A DNA stretch of 9,412 bases from JASFUX01 sp050050115. Its GTDB lineage: Bacteria; Pseudomonadota; Alphaproteobacteria; Caulobacterales; Maricaulaceae. Within the stretch, counting starts at the first letter, position 1; each line of letters opens with the position of its first letter. Below are positions 1 to 6,507 of the stretch, piece by piece. A program made the position numbers and the translations under genes. The DNA lies in assembly GCA_050050115.1 (NCBI GenBank), contig JASFUX010000135.1:1-9412 (forward strand), in the 5' to 3' direction. Below the pieces are notes generated by a model. It made no database searches. It saw only the letters and a list, made by a program, of their open reading frames with translations, and had not been told where the DNA came from.

Positions 1-101
1 GACCGGCCGCGACCGCGCCGTCTGCGCACCGCCGGAAGCGGGATCATCGTCACGAGCAGCGCGGCCGCGATCACGGCGTAAGGCAGCCACCATTCCATCA
101 T
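1..101 (-). CDS. Start of a small membrane protein, cut by window edge
   Basis: The minus strand opens with two consecutive ATG codons (positions 101-99 and 98-96), followed by about 33 codons without a stop to the window edge. The visible N-terminus begins M-M-E-W-W-L-P-Y, continues as a hydrophobic stretch of about 18 residues that looks like one membrane segment, and then becomes very arginine-rich (R-R-R-R-G-R-G-R). By the positive-inside rule the tail would face the cytoplasm. A GGAG ribosome-binding site lies about 9 nt upstream of the first ATG, which supports a real start. The gene follows sdhA on the same strand after a 160 bp gap, where sdhB is often found; this is clearly not an SdhB N-terminus. 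The family is not recognised. The rest of the protein is outside the window, so length and further domains are unknown. Confidence 0.55.
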   Translation of the reverse strand, partial: MMEWWLPYAVIAAALLVTMIPLPAVRRRRGRGR

Positions 102-261
102 GCAAGAGCGCTCCGCCGCGTGGAGGGCATTGAAGTCTCCTAGCGGACGGGCGGCCTCCGGGCCAGAAAGAGATTCATCACCGCGCTCGCCTGTCGGGCG
201 AAGGCGCGCCCCTCACCGCGCGAACTTGAACAAGGCGCTGAAGATTAAGCGCAAAGCGCGC

Positions 262-2052
262 CTAGTACACCCGCGCCTTGGGCTCGATGTAGGCGATGTC
301 GTTCGACAGCGTATAGGTGTGGACCGGGCGGTAATCGAGGCTCACCTTCCCGCTCGCGTCGACCCAGGCGAGGGTGTGCTTCATCCACTCCTCGTCGTTG
401 CGCTCGGCGTAGTCCTCGCGCGCGTGCGCGCCGCGGCTTTCGGTGCGATTGAGCGCCGAGTTGACCGCCGCCGCGGCGTTGACCAGCAGATTGTCGAACT
501 CGAGCGTCTCGACGAGATCGGTGTTCCAGATCATGCCGCGGTCGGAGACCGAGATGTCGGCCGATTCCGCGTAGACGGCGGCGACGCCCTCGACGCCGAC
601 CTGAAGCACCTCGCCGGTGCGGAACACCGCGCAGTTGGTCTGCATCGTGCGCTGCATCTTAAGGCGCAGATCGGCCGTCGGCGTTCCGCCCGACGCGTTG
701 CGGAACTTGTCGAGCCGATCGAGGCTGGCCTGGCCGGCGTCGGCGGGCAGCTCGGGCTGGCTGGCGCGCGCTTCGACCACTTCGGCGGCGTGCAGCCCCG
801 CGGCGCGGCCGAAGACGACGAGGTCGGTCAGGGAATTCGAACCCAGACGGTTCGCGCCGTGCACGGACACGCACGCCGCCTCGCCCACCGCCATCAGGCC
901 AGGCACCACCGAATCCGGATCATCGCCCTTCTTGGTCAACACCTCGCCGTGGAAGTTCGTCGGTATGCCGCCCATGTTGTAGTGCGCCGTCGGGATCACC
1001 GGGATCGGCTCGCGGGTGACGTCGACGCCGGCGAAGATGCGCGCGCTCTCGGAGATGCCGGGCAAGCGTTCATGGACGATCGCCGGATCGAGATGGTCGA
1101 GGTGAAGGTAGATGTGGTCCCTCAGCTCGCCGACGCCGCGGCCTTCGCGAATCTCGACCGTCATCGAGCGCGAGACCACGTCGCGGCTGGCGAGATCCTT
1201 CACGCTGGGCGCATAGCGCTCCATGAAGCGCTCGCCCTCGGAGTTGGTGAGGTAGCCGCCTTCCCCGCGCACGCCCTCGGTGATGAGGCAGCCCGCGCCG
1301 TAGATGCCGGTCGGATGGAACTGGATGAACTCCATGTCCTGGAGCGGCAGCCCGGCGCGCGCGACCATGGCGTTGCCGTCGCCGGTGCAGGTGTGCGCCG
1401 ACGTGCAAGAGAAATAGGTCCGCCCGTAGCCGCCCGTCGCCAGGATCACCATCTGGGCGCGGAAGCGATGCAGCGTGCCGTCGTCGAGCTTCCAGGCGGT
1501 CACGCCGCGGCAGGCGCCCTCGGCGTCCATGATCAGATCGAGCGCGAAGTATTCGATGAAGAAGGTCGCGTCGTTCTTCAGCGACTGTCCGTAGAGCGTA
1601 TGCAGGATGGCGTGGCCGGTGCGGTCGGCGGCCGCGCAGGTGCGTTGGATCGGACCGCCTTCGCCATAGTTCTTGGTCATGCCGCCGAAGGCGCGCTGGT
1701 AGATCTTGCCGTCTTCGGTGCGCGAAAACGGCACGCCCCAGTGCTCAAGCTCGACCACCGCCTGGGGCGCGTGCCGGCAGAGATATTCGATCGCGTCCTG
1801 ATCGCCGAGCCAGTCCGAGCCCTTGACGGTGTCGAACATATGCCAGCGCCAGTCGTCCTCGGACATGTTCCCCAGCGCCGCCGAGATGCCGCCCTGGGCG
1901 GCGACGGTGTGGCTGCGGGTGGGAAACACCTTGGACACGCAAGCGGTGCGAAGCCCGGCCTGAGCGCAGCCTAGCGCGGCGCGCAGTCCCGAACCCCCGG
2001 CGCCGACGACGACGACGTCATAAGTGTGATCGTTCCATTCGTACGCAGACAT
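262..2052 (-). CDS. sdhA: Succinate dehydrogenase flavoprotein subunit
   Basis: Catalytic subunit of respiratory complex II: it oxidises succinate to fumarate on the cytoplasmic face and passes electrons through FAD to the SdhB iron-sulfur clusters. At 596 aa the length is normal for the family. Visible landmarks are the N-terminal dinucleotide fold G-A-G-G-S-G (residues 17-22), the R-S-H-T-V-A-A-Q-G-G motif whose His48 is the expected site of covalent FAD attachment, the active-site stretch F-H-P-T-G-I followed by T-E-G-V-R-G-E-G-G, the P-T-A-H-Y-N-M-G-G-I motif, H-G-A-N-R-L-G-S-N-S-L, and the closing D-Y-R-P-V-H-T-Y-T-L. The frame can be extended two codons to a TTG at 2058, but ATG at 2052 is preferred. 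It lies 12 nt after sdhD, and its ribosome-binding site includes the sdhD stop codon, so it is translated as part of the sdhCDA transcript. Family and subunit assignment are secure. Confidence 0.98.
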   Translation of the reverse strand: MSAYEWNDHTYDVVVVGAGGSGLRAALGCAQAGLRTACVSKVFPTRSHTVAAQGGISAALGNMSEDDWRWHMFDTVKGSDWLGDQDAIEYLCRHAPQAVVELEHWGVPFSRTEDGKIYQRAFGGMTKNYGEGGPIQRTCAAADRTGHAILHTLYGQSLKNDATFFIEYFALDLIMDAEGACRGVTAWKLDDGTLHRFRAQMVILATGGYGRTYFSCTSAHTCTGDGNAMVARAGLPLQDMEFIQFHPTGIYGAGCLITEGVRGEGGYLTNSEGERFMERYAPSVKDLASRDVVSRSMTVEIREGRGVGELRDHIYLHLDHLDPAIVHERLPGISESARIFAGVDVTREPIPVIPTAHYNMGGIPTNFHGEVLTKKGDDPDSVVPGLMAVGEAACVSVHGANRLGSNSLTDLVVFGRAAGLHAAEVVEARASQPELPADAGQASLDRLDKFRNASGGTPTADLRLKMQRTMQTNCAVFRTGEVLQVGVEGVAAVYAESADISVSDRGMIWNTDLVETLEFDNLLVNAAAAVNSALNRTESRGAHAREDYAERNDEEWMKHTLAWVDASGKVSLDYRPVHTYTLSNDIAYIEPKARVY

Positions 2053-2062
2053 CGGCAATCGT

Positions 2063-2067
2063 TCCTA
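2063..2067 (-). promoter_or_regulatory. sdhA ribosome-binding site fused to sdhD stop
   Basis: On the minus strand TAGGA contains both the TAG stop of sdhD and an AGGA Shine-Dalgarno core. A 10 nt spacer leads to the sdhA ATG at 2052. Such an arrangement lets a ribosome ending sdhD restart on sdhA, which would keep subunit amounts balanced. The same trick is used at the sdhC-sdhD junction, where TGAGG (2453-2457) carries the sdhC stop and lies 7 nt before the sdhD ATG. Confidence 0.7.
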
Positions 2068-2445
2068 AAGCGCGATCGTCAGGATGGAGAAGGCCGCCGC
2101 GACCCATAGCGCCGCAGCGACGAAGGTGTTCAAGATCAACAGCGCGATGCGCGCGCCGTGGCCTTCGATGTAGTCCTCGATCACCACCTGCATGCCGATG
2201 CGCATGTGATAGAAGGCCGTCGAGACGAACAGCAGCAACAGCACGGCGGCGACGGGGTTGGAGATGAAGTCGCGCGCGCCGTCGTAGCCCGAGCCGATCG
2301 CGGTCGCCGCCGCGACGGCGAACCAGGCGACGAGCGCGACAAGCGCGATCGCGGTCACCCGCTGCTGGATGAAATGTCCCGTGCCGGACTTGGCGGATCC
2401 CAGACCGACGGTGGTTTTGCGCGGGGTTTGGAACTGGCTCGACAT
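2065..2445 (-). CDS. sdhD: Succinate dehydrogenase membrane anchor subunit
   Basis: Small cytochrome b subunit (126 aa) that, with SdhC, anchors complex II in the inner membrane and forms the heme b and ubiquinone site. Three hydrophobic helices are visible at about residues 30-50, 65-85 and 100-124. The key motif is F-Y-H80-M-R-I-G-M-Q-V-V-I-E-D91-Y92. The spacing from the heme-ligand His to the Asp-Tyr pair (11 and 12 residues) is the same as between His71, Asp82 and Tyr83 of E. coli SdhD, so quinone and heme roles are expected for these residues. An N-terminal H-F-I-Q-Q-R-V-T-A motif is also typical of the family in alphaproteobacteria. It starts 9 nt after the sdhC stop, with a GAGG overlapping that stop, and ends 12 nt before sdhA. 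Assignment follows from motif, size and operon position. Confidence 0.95.
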   Translation of the reverse strand: MSSQFQTPRKTTVGLGSAKSGTGHFIQQRVTAIALVALVAWFAVAAATAIGSGYDGARDFISNPVAAVLLLLFVSTAFYHMRIGMQVVIEDYIEGHGARIALLILNTFVAAALWVAAAFSILTIAL

Positions 2446-2454
2446 GGGCGGGCC

Positions 2455-2847
2455 TCAGACGAAGTAGGCGGCGAGCCAGACCGCGAAGGTCGCAACGCCG
2501 GCGGCGAGAAGGATGAAGACCGAGGCGGCGCTTGCGCCTTTGGGCGAAAAGCCGGTCCCCGCGTCCCAGATCAGATGGCGCACGCCGCTCAACAGATGGA
2601 ACATCGCCGCATAGGTGAAGCCGAACAGCACCAGCCGGCCGAGCGGCGACAGCAGAAGGCCTTCGACCTGCTCATAGGCGCCCGGCCCGATGGCGGCGGC
2701 GGCGAGCCAGATCGTCAACACGATCGCGCCGACGTAGAGCGCGACGCCTGTGGCGCGGTGCAGGATCGAGGTGAGCATCGTCGGGTGCCATCGCCAGATC
2801 GACAGGTGCGGCGAGAGCGGCTTGGAGTCGTTCGAAGAGGACGCCAT
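2455..2847 (-). CDS. sdhC: Succinate dehydrogenase cytochrome b556 subunit
   Basis: First gene of the sdh operon, 130 aa from the chosen start. It supplies half of the membrane anchor of complex II, binding heme b and ubiquinone. The N-terminus carries the family motif P-L-S-P-H-L-S-I-W-R-W, then S27-I-L-H30-R31 (Ser27 and Arg31 of the E. coli protein line the quinone pocket), and F-H84-L-L-S-G-V-R-H91-L-I-W-D, where His84 is the expected heme ligand. Three membrane helices are visible at roughly residues 28-50, 68-90 and 105-128. The open frame extends 33 codons further to an ATG at 2946, but that extension is polar, has no SdhC character and crosses the candidate promoter. Starting at 2847 gives residue numbers that coincide with E. 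coli SdhC and leaves a purine-rich GAAGG about 11 nt upstream, so the short form is preferred. Confidence 0.95.
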   Translation of the reverse strand: MASSSNDSKPLSPHLSIWRWHPTMLTSILHRATGVALYVGAIVLTIWLAAAAIGPGAYEQVEGLLLSPLGRLVLFGFTYAAMFHLLSGVRHLIWDAGTGFSPKGASAASVFILLAAGVATFAVWLAAYFV

Positions 2848-2893
2848 CGGCGGGAAAGCCTTCACAACTGGGCGAACGCGGGAAGCGGGCGCG

Positions 2894-2921
2894 AGCCTAG
2901 TCCCGCCGCGCGCATCGTCAA
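2894..2921 (-). promoter_or_regulatory. Candidate sigma-70-type promoter for sdhCDA
   Basis: On the minus strand a TTGACG box (2921-2916) is followed by a 16 nt spacer and TAGGCT (2899-2894). The -35 box is a good match to the alphaproteobacterial housekeeping consensus; the -10 box is only a partial match. Transcription would begin near 2887, giving a leader of about 40 nt that contains the GAAGG site in front of sdhC. A second candidate -10, TATAAA (minus strand, 2951-2946), lies further upstream but has no clear -35. The call rests on sequence resemblance alone. Confidence 0.35.
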
Positions 2922-2953
2922 GCAAAGGAAAAGACGAGCGGAGCATTTATAGG

Positions 2954-2965
2954 GAAGAACTCTTC
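2954..2965. repeat. Short dyad in the sdhC-SDR divergent region
   Basis: Inverted repeat GAAGA-AC-TCTTC, with perfect 5 bp arms and a 2 bp centre. It lies just upstream, in the sdhC direction, of the TATAAA sequence at 2946-2951, a position suitable for an operator. Arms this short occur by chance fairly often, so a regulatory role is only a possibility. Confidence 0.25.
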
Positions 2966-2989
2966 ACGCGAGTCGTTCGCGGGGGCGAT

Positions 2990-3007
2990 GTTCTCATTCG
3001 TTCTCAT
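2990..3007. repeat. 8-bp tandem repeat upstream of the SDR gene
   Basis: The octamer GTTCTCAT occurs at 2990-2997 and again at 3000-3007, a 10 bp period, so both copies face the same side of the helix. It lies 56-73 bp before the SDR start codon in the divergent region shared with sdhC. Helically phased direct repeats are typical of some activator-binding sites. No known consensus is recognised. Confidence 0.3.
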
Positions 3008-3062
3008 CCAACCGGCGCAAATCCGCGTAAAGCGCTACGATCGAACGCCCTGAGGAACTCGG

Positions 3063-3935
3063 ATGGAACCGCACCGCCGCAGCATCGTCGTCACCGGCGC
3101 CTCGACCGGGATCGGCTGCGCCTGCGCGGTCGAGCTGATCGCGCGCGGCTTTCACGTCTTCGCCGGCGTCCGATCCGAGGCCGACGCCGCGCAGCTGAAG
3201 GAGGCGCTGGGCGAGAACGCGTCGCCGCTGACGATCGACGTGACCAAGCCCGAGACGATCACCGCGGCGGCCGAGACCGTCCGCGCCGCCCTGAGCGGAG
3301 AAACGCTCGCGGGCCTCGTCAACAACGCCGGAATCTCCTCGGCCGGCCCTCTCCTGCATCTGCCGATCGAAGAGGTTGAGAAGGTGCTCGACGTCAATCT
3401 CGTCGGCGTCTTGCGCGCGACCCAAGCGTTCGCGCCGCTTCTCGGCGCGGACCGGTCGCTTTCGGGTCCGCCCGGGCGGATCGTGATGATGTCGTCGCAG
3501 GGCGGGAAGATCGGCTATCCGTTCGGCGGCGCCTACGTGGCGGCCAAGCACGGTCTCGAGGGCCTCTCGGCGTCCTTGCGGCGTGAGCTGATGGTCTACG
3601 GGATCGACGTGATCATCATCGGCCCGGGCGCGGTGGCGACGCCGATCTGGGACAAGGCGGAGAAGATCGACATGTCCGCTTACCGCGAGACCGACTACGG
3701 ACCGATCGTCGAAGGCGGCGGGCGCGGCTTCATCGCGCGCGGTCGCGAAGGCCTGCCGCCAGAGCGCGTCGCCCGCCTCGTTCATCGCGCCCTCACCGTC
3801 CGCCGCCCGCGCGTGCGCTACGCGATCGCGAAGAACCCGCTGGTGAACTGGGTGCTGCCGCGCGTGCTGCCGGCGCGCCTCGTCGACCGCATCATCGCGC
3901 GGATCGTCGGGCTCAAGCGACTGGAGCGAAAGTAG
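3063..3935 (+). CDS. SDR family NAD(P)-dependent oxidoreductase
   Basis: Classical short-chain dehydrogenase/reductase of 290 aa with a Rossmann fold. The cofactor motif T-G-A-S-T-G-I-G is near residues 11-18, the N-N-A-G motif is near residue 88, and the catalytic set is Ser145 (in M-S-S-Q-G-G), Tyr158 and Lys162 (Y-V-A-A-K), with the usual 13-residue Ser-Tyr spacing. The stretch after the catalytic Lys (H-G-L-E-G-L-S-A-S-L-R-R-E-L) and G-P-G-A-V-A-T-P-I-W resemble retinol/hydroxysteroid-dehydrogenase-like SDRs. An Arg after the second strand (A-G-V-R-S) rather than an Asp hints at NADP(H), which is inference. The C-terminal 60 residues are basic and partly hydrophobic, suggesting a membrane-associated enzyme with a lipophilic substrate. 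A GAGGA site at 3052-3056, 6 nt before ATG, fixes the start. It is divergent from sdhC and convergent with the CoA lyase. The substrate cannot be read from sequence. Confidence 0.92.
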   Translation: MEPHRRSIVVTGASTGIGCACAVELIARGFHVFAGVRSEADAAQLKEALGENASPLTIDVTKPETITAAAETVRAALSGETLAGLVNNAGISSAGPLLHLPIEEVEKVLDVNLVGVLRATQAFAPLLGADRSLSGPPGRIVMMSSQGGKIGYPFGGAYVAAKHGLEGLSASLRRELMVYGIDVIIIGPGAVATPIWDKAEKIDMSAYRETDYGPIVEGGGRGFIARGREGLPPERVARLVHRALTVRRPRVRYAIAKNPLVNWVLPRVLPARLVDRIIARIVGLKRLERK

Positions 3936-3950
3936 AGCGTTGCGCCTCTA
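3933..3950. terminator. Possible bidirectional hairpin at convergent gene ends
   Basis: Between the converging SDR and CoA-lyase genes, TAGAG (3933-3937) pairs with CTCTA (3946-3950), and an inner CG/CG pair closes a 3-nt loop with a single bulged C. The two arms contain the stop codons of the two genes. No T-tract follows on either strand, so it would be a weak terminator at best. The TAG/CTA symmetry of convergent stops makes part of the pairing automatic. Confidence 0.25.
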
Positions 3951-4847
3951 GCTCGACTCCGCCGGCGCGAACGCGCGCTCGACGGTCTCGCCGGCGCGGG
4001 CGAGGACTTCCAGGGCGGCGTCGTAGTGCATCCGCTCGACCATCTTGCCGTCGACGGAGATCGCGCCGCGCTTCAGGTTCTCCGGCTCCTGGAACGCAGC
4101 GACGACACCGCGGGCGAAGCCCAGCTCCTCGGCCGTCGGCGCATAGGCGCGATGACAGGGCTCGACCTGGCTGGGGTGGATCAGCGTCTTGCCGTCAAAG
4201 CCGAACGCCCGCGCCTCGCGCGTCTCGCGATCAAAGCCGGCCGCGTCGGCGTAGTCGTTGTAGACCCCGTCGAAGGCGAACAAAGAGTGCGCGCGCGCCG
4301 CGACGACGACCTGCATCAGAAGCGGGCGCAGCGCGGCGCGGCGGTCATGCAGGCCTGGCCCGAGGCCGAGCGCTTCGGCGATATCGTTCGATCCGACCAC
4401 CAGAGCGGCCAGCCGCCGGCGCGCGCCGGTCTCTGCGATCTCGCGCAAATGCAGGAGCGCCTTGGGCGTCTCGATCATCGCCCAGAGCGCCAACCCGCGC
4501 TGGGCGTGCGCAGAGTCGAAAGCGGCGCAGACGTCGGCGATGGTCTCGGCGTCGTCGACCTTGGGGATGCAGATCGCATCGGGCGCGGCGGGCAGAATCT
4601 GCTCGAGATCGGCCACGCCCTCGGCGCTGTCGACCGAGTTGACCCGAACGACGCGCTCGAAGCGGTCATCCTCGGCGCGCGCCAGCTCGGCGACCACGTT
4701 GGCGCGCGCTTCGGCCTTCATGTCGGGCGCGACGGCGTCCTCGAGATCGTAGACGACCACGTCGGCGCCGAGATCGCGCGCCTTCTCGATCGCCCGCCCG
4801 TTCGAACCGGGAACGTAGAGTATTGATCGCCGCAGCTTGACCGACAC
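3948..4847 (-). CDS. HpcH/HpaI aldolase / CitE-like CoA-ester lyase
   Basis: Member of the TIM-barrel family that includes citrate lyase beta (CitE), L-malyl-CoA/beta-methylmalyl-CoA lyase and citramalyl-CoA lyase; these cleave or form carbon-carbon bonds in acyl-CoA esters using Mg2+. From the chosen start it is 299 aa. Visible landmarks: R-R-S-I-L-Y-V-P-G-S-N (6-16), Y-D-L-E-D-A-V (33-39), Arg68 in R-V-N-S expected to bind the substrate carboxylate, Glu126 in A-M-I-E-T-P and Asp155 in V-G-S-N-D, the expected metal ligands, and the C-terminal F-D-G-K-T-L-I-H-P-S-Q. The open frame reaches a TTG at 4898, but GTG at 4847 puts the conserved R-R-S-I-L-Y motif near the N-terminus and has an AAGAGG site (4863-4858) 10 nt upstream. 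No citrate lyase alpha or gamma gene is adjacent, so a stand-alone CoA lyase is more likely than true CitE. The exact substrate is unresolved. Confidence 0.88.
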   Translation of the reverse strand: MSVKLRRSILYVPGSNGRAIEKARDLGADVVVYDLEDAVAPDMKAEARANVVAELARAEDDRFERVVRVNSVDSAEGVADLEQILPAAPDAICIPKVDDAETIADVCAAFDSAHAQRGLALWAMIETPKALLHLREIAETGARRRLAALVVGSNDIAEALGLGPGLHDRRAALRPLLMQVVVAARAHSLFAFDGVYNDYADAAGFDRETREARAFGFDGKTLIHPSQVEPCHRAYAPTAEELGFARGVVAAFQEPENLKRGAISVDGKMVERMHYDAALEVLARAGETVERAFAPAESS

Positions 4848-4882
4848 GTTCAGCGGGCCTCTTGACCGGACTGCAACTCCGC

Positions 4883-4896
4883 GCGCCTTCTGGCGC
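4883..4896. repeat. Small inverted repeat between CoA lyase and pdxY
   Basis: GCGCC-TTCT-GGCGC, a perfect 5 bp stem with a 4 nt loop, in the 81 bp region between the divergent CoA lyase and pyridoxal kinase genes. It could be an operator serving either gene or a small leader hairpin. In DNA this GC-rich such repeats are common, so confidence is low. I saw no convincing promoter pair in this interval. Confidence 0.2.
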
Positions 4897-4928
4897 AAGA
4901 TGACCTACAACATGGTCTGATCCGCGCC

Positions 4929-5756
4929 ATGACGCCACCCGTCCTCATCATATCTTCGCATGTCGCCGCCTCCGCCGTGGGCGCCCGCGCGACGGCGGCG
5001 GGCGTGGAGCGCGCAGGGGCGGCGGCGTGGCCGGTTCCGACCACGGTGCTCGGCCGGCATCCGGGCTGGGGCGCGCCGGGCGGACGCGCCCTGCCCGCCG
5101 ATCATCTCAAGGACGTGCTCGAAGGCGTACTCGCGCATCCCGACGCAACGCGCATCGCCTGGGCGGTCACCGGCTACTTCGCCCATCCCGACCAGCCCGC
5201 CGTCGCGGCCGAGGCGATCAGGCGGCTCAAGGCCGGTCCCTCCCCGCCGCGCATCTGCGTCGATCCGATCATGGGCGACGCCGACGTCGGGCTCTATGCG
5301 GCCGAAGGCGTGGCCGAGGCGATCGCCGACGAGCTGATCCCGCTCGCGGACATGATCGCGCCCAACGCCTGGGAGGCCGAGCGCCTCGCCGGCGTTCCTG
5401 CGGGCGACCCCGAGGGCGCGCGCGCCGCCGCCGCGGTGTTCGACATGCCCGCGCTGATCTCTTCGGTGCGCGCCGAGAGCCGGATCGGCGCGGTCTACGC
5501 CGACGCCGAGCGCGCCCTCTTCGCCCATGCGCCCGAACGCGCCCAAGTTCCCAAGGGCACCGGCGATCTTCTCACCGGTGCCTTCGTCGGCGCGATCGCC
5601 TGCGGCGCGGCGCCCGCCGAAGCGCTGCTCGATGCAGTGCGCTGCGTCGAAGGCGCGCTCACAGCGGCCGAGGCCGACGGCGGCGCGGAGCTGCCGCTTC
5701 ATCTCATCTGCAAGGAGACGGCAGGGCCGGCGAAGATCGAGGCGATTGACCGATGA
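4929..5756 (+). CDS. pdxY: Pyridoxal kinase (PdxY-like)
   Basis: Ribokinase-superfamily kinase of 275 aa that phosphorylates pyridoxal (and perhaps related B6 vitamers) with ATP to make pyridoxal 5'-phosphate in the salvage pathway. It follows the PdxK/PdxY pattern: S-S-H-V near residue 9, W-P-V-P-T-T and a downstream H-P-G-W-G corresponding to the substrate-lid region, V-T-G-Y-F, the C-V-D-P-I-M-G-D motif, A-P-N-A-W-E-A-E-R-L, and the C-terminal anion-hole motif P-K-G-T-G-D with Asp213 as the expected catalytic base, followed by L-L-T-G-A-F-V-G. Hydroxymethylpyrimidine kinase ThiD is the main alternative; the N-terminal layout and single-domain size favour PdxY. No good ribosome-binding site precedes the ATG, which is unusual beside its neighbours. 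It is divergent from the CoA lyase and overlaps the DUF429 gene by 4 nt. Confidence 0.86.
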   Translation: MTPPVLIISSHVAASAVGARATAAGVERAGAAAWPVPTTVLGRHPGWGAPGGRALPADHLKDVLEGVLAHPDATRIAWAVTGYFAHPDQPAVAAEAIRRLKAGPSPPRICVDPIMGDADVGLYAAEGVAEAIADELIPLADMIAPNAWEAERLAGVPAGDPEGARAAAAVFDMPALISSVRAESRIGAVYADAERALFAHAPERAQVPKGTGDLLTGAFVGAIACGAAPAEALLDAVRCVEGALTAAEADGGAELPLHLICKETAGPAKIEAIDR

Positions 5757-6493
5757 GCCTGCCGCGCCGCTTCGTCATCGGACTTGACGGCTGCAAAGGC
5801 GGCTGGGTCGGCGTGCAGCTCGACCTCGACGAGGCCGCGCCGCCCGCGGCGCTGTTCTTCGCCAACTTCGCCGACGCGCTCGAGACCGCCGGCCGGCCGG
5901 CGGCGATCGCGGTCGACATGCCGATCGGCTTTCTCGACAGCGCGGCCCCTGGCGGGCGAACCTGCGAGCGCATGACCCGCGCGCTCCTTGGCCCGCGGCG
6001 GTCGAGCGTTTTCTCCGCGCCCAGCCGACCGGCGCTGGCGCACGCGGAGGACTACGAGGCCGCACTCGAGGCGAACCGCGCGAGCGGCGGCGTCGGCCTG
6101 TCGCTGCAAAGCTTTCACCTTATGCGGAAGATGAACGAGATCGACGCGGTGATGAGCCCCGCGCGCCAGACCCTCGTGCGCGAAAGCCATCCCGAGCTGG
6201 CGTTCACCGAGCTCAACGGCGGCCGGCCGATGCGCTCGGCGAAGAAGACCGCGCACGGCCGGGTCGAGCGCGTGGCCGTGCTGGAGACGGCCGGGGCGGG
6301 CTTCGGCCTGACCCGCGACTTCCTCGATCCCAAGGCGCACCCGGTCTTGAGAGGCCGGGCGGCGCGCGACGATCTGATCGACGCGGCCGCCGTGGCGCTC
6401 TCGGCGGTGCGGATCGCCCGCGGAGAAGCGCGCCGCGTGCCCGAGAGCCCGCCCGTCGACGCCAAGGGTCTGCGCATGGAGATCGTGGTTTAG
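5753..6493 (+). CDS. DUF429 family protein (RNase H-like fold)
   Basis: Protein of 246 aa matching the DUF429 family, predicted RNase H-fold proteins with no established substrate. Conserved elements in order: F-V-I-G-L-D12-G-C-K-G-G-W-V-G at the first strand, where Asp12 sits as the first acidic residue of an RNase H-type site; A-V-D-M-P-I-G-F; the R-x-C-E-R-M-T-R-A-L-L-G-P-R-R-S-S-V-F-S-A-P segment; E-S-H-P-E-L-A-F-T-E-L-N-G-G; S-A-K-K-T-A-H-G-R; and D-D-L-I-D-A-A-A-V-A-L near the C-terminus, supplying late acidic residues. All the expected motifs are present, so the protein looks functional. Its ATG overlaps the pdxY TGA as ATGA and a GAGG lies about 10 nt upstream, so the two are probably co-translated. 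The nuclease role is a family-level prediction, not demonstrated. Confidence 0.9.
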   Translation: MSLPRRFVIGLDGCKGGWVGVQLDLDEAAPPAALFFANFADALETAGRPAAIAVDMPIGFLDSAAPGGRTCERMTRALLGPRRSSVFSAPSRPALAHAEDYEAALEANRASGGVGLSLQSFHLMRKMNEIDAVMSPARQTLVRESHPELAFTELNGGRPMRSAKKTAHGRVERVAVLETAGAGFGLTRDFLDPKAHPVLRGRAARDDLIDAAAVALSAVRIARGEARRVPESPPVDAKGLRMEIVV

Positions 6494-6507
6494 GGCGACG
6501 CAGCTCC

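Noticed and set aside
100..1974. A 624-codon open frame on the plus strand, antisense to sdhA
   Set aside because: It lies almost wholly opposite a certain gene, its translation is dominated by Arg, Ala, Gly, Val, Asp and His in low-complexity fashion, and no domain is recognisable. Long antisense frames are expected when GC-rich codons exclude stops.
2848..2946. N-terminal extension of SdhC by 33 residues
   Set aside because: The extension is polar with no signal-peptide or SdhC character, overlaps the candidate promoter, and shifts the conserved Ser27/Arg31/His84 positions away from their usual numbering.
2158..2952. A 264-codon plus-strand frame opposite sdhD and sdhC
   Set aside because: Composition is charged and repetitive, with no family motif, and both opposite genes are secure; shadow frame.
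3933..3950. True intrinsic terminator between the SDR and CoA lyase genes
   Set aside because: Only 5 bp of continuous pairing plus 2 bp across a bulge, no T-tract on either side, and the symmetry partly follows from two facing TAG stops; kept only as a low-confidence hairpin.
4900..4920. Six-codon mini-ORF (M-T-Y-N-M-V) just before pdxY, a possible leader peptide
   Set aside because: Too short, no ribosome-binding site, and no attenuator-type hairpin or codon run linked to a regulatory amino acid.
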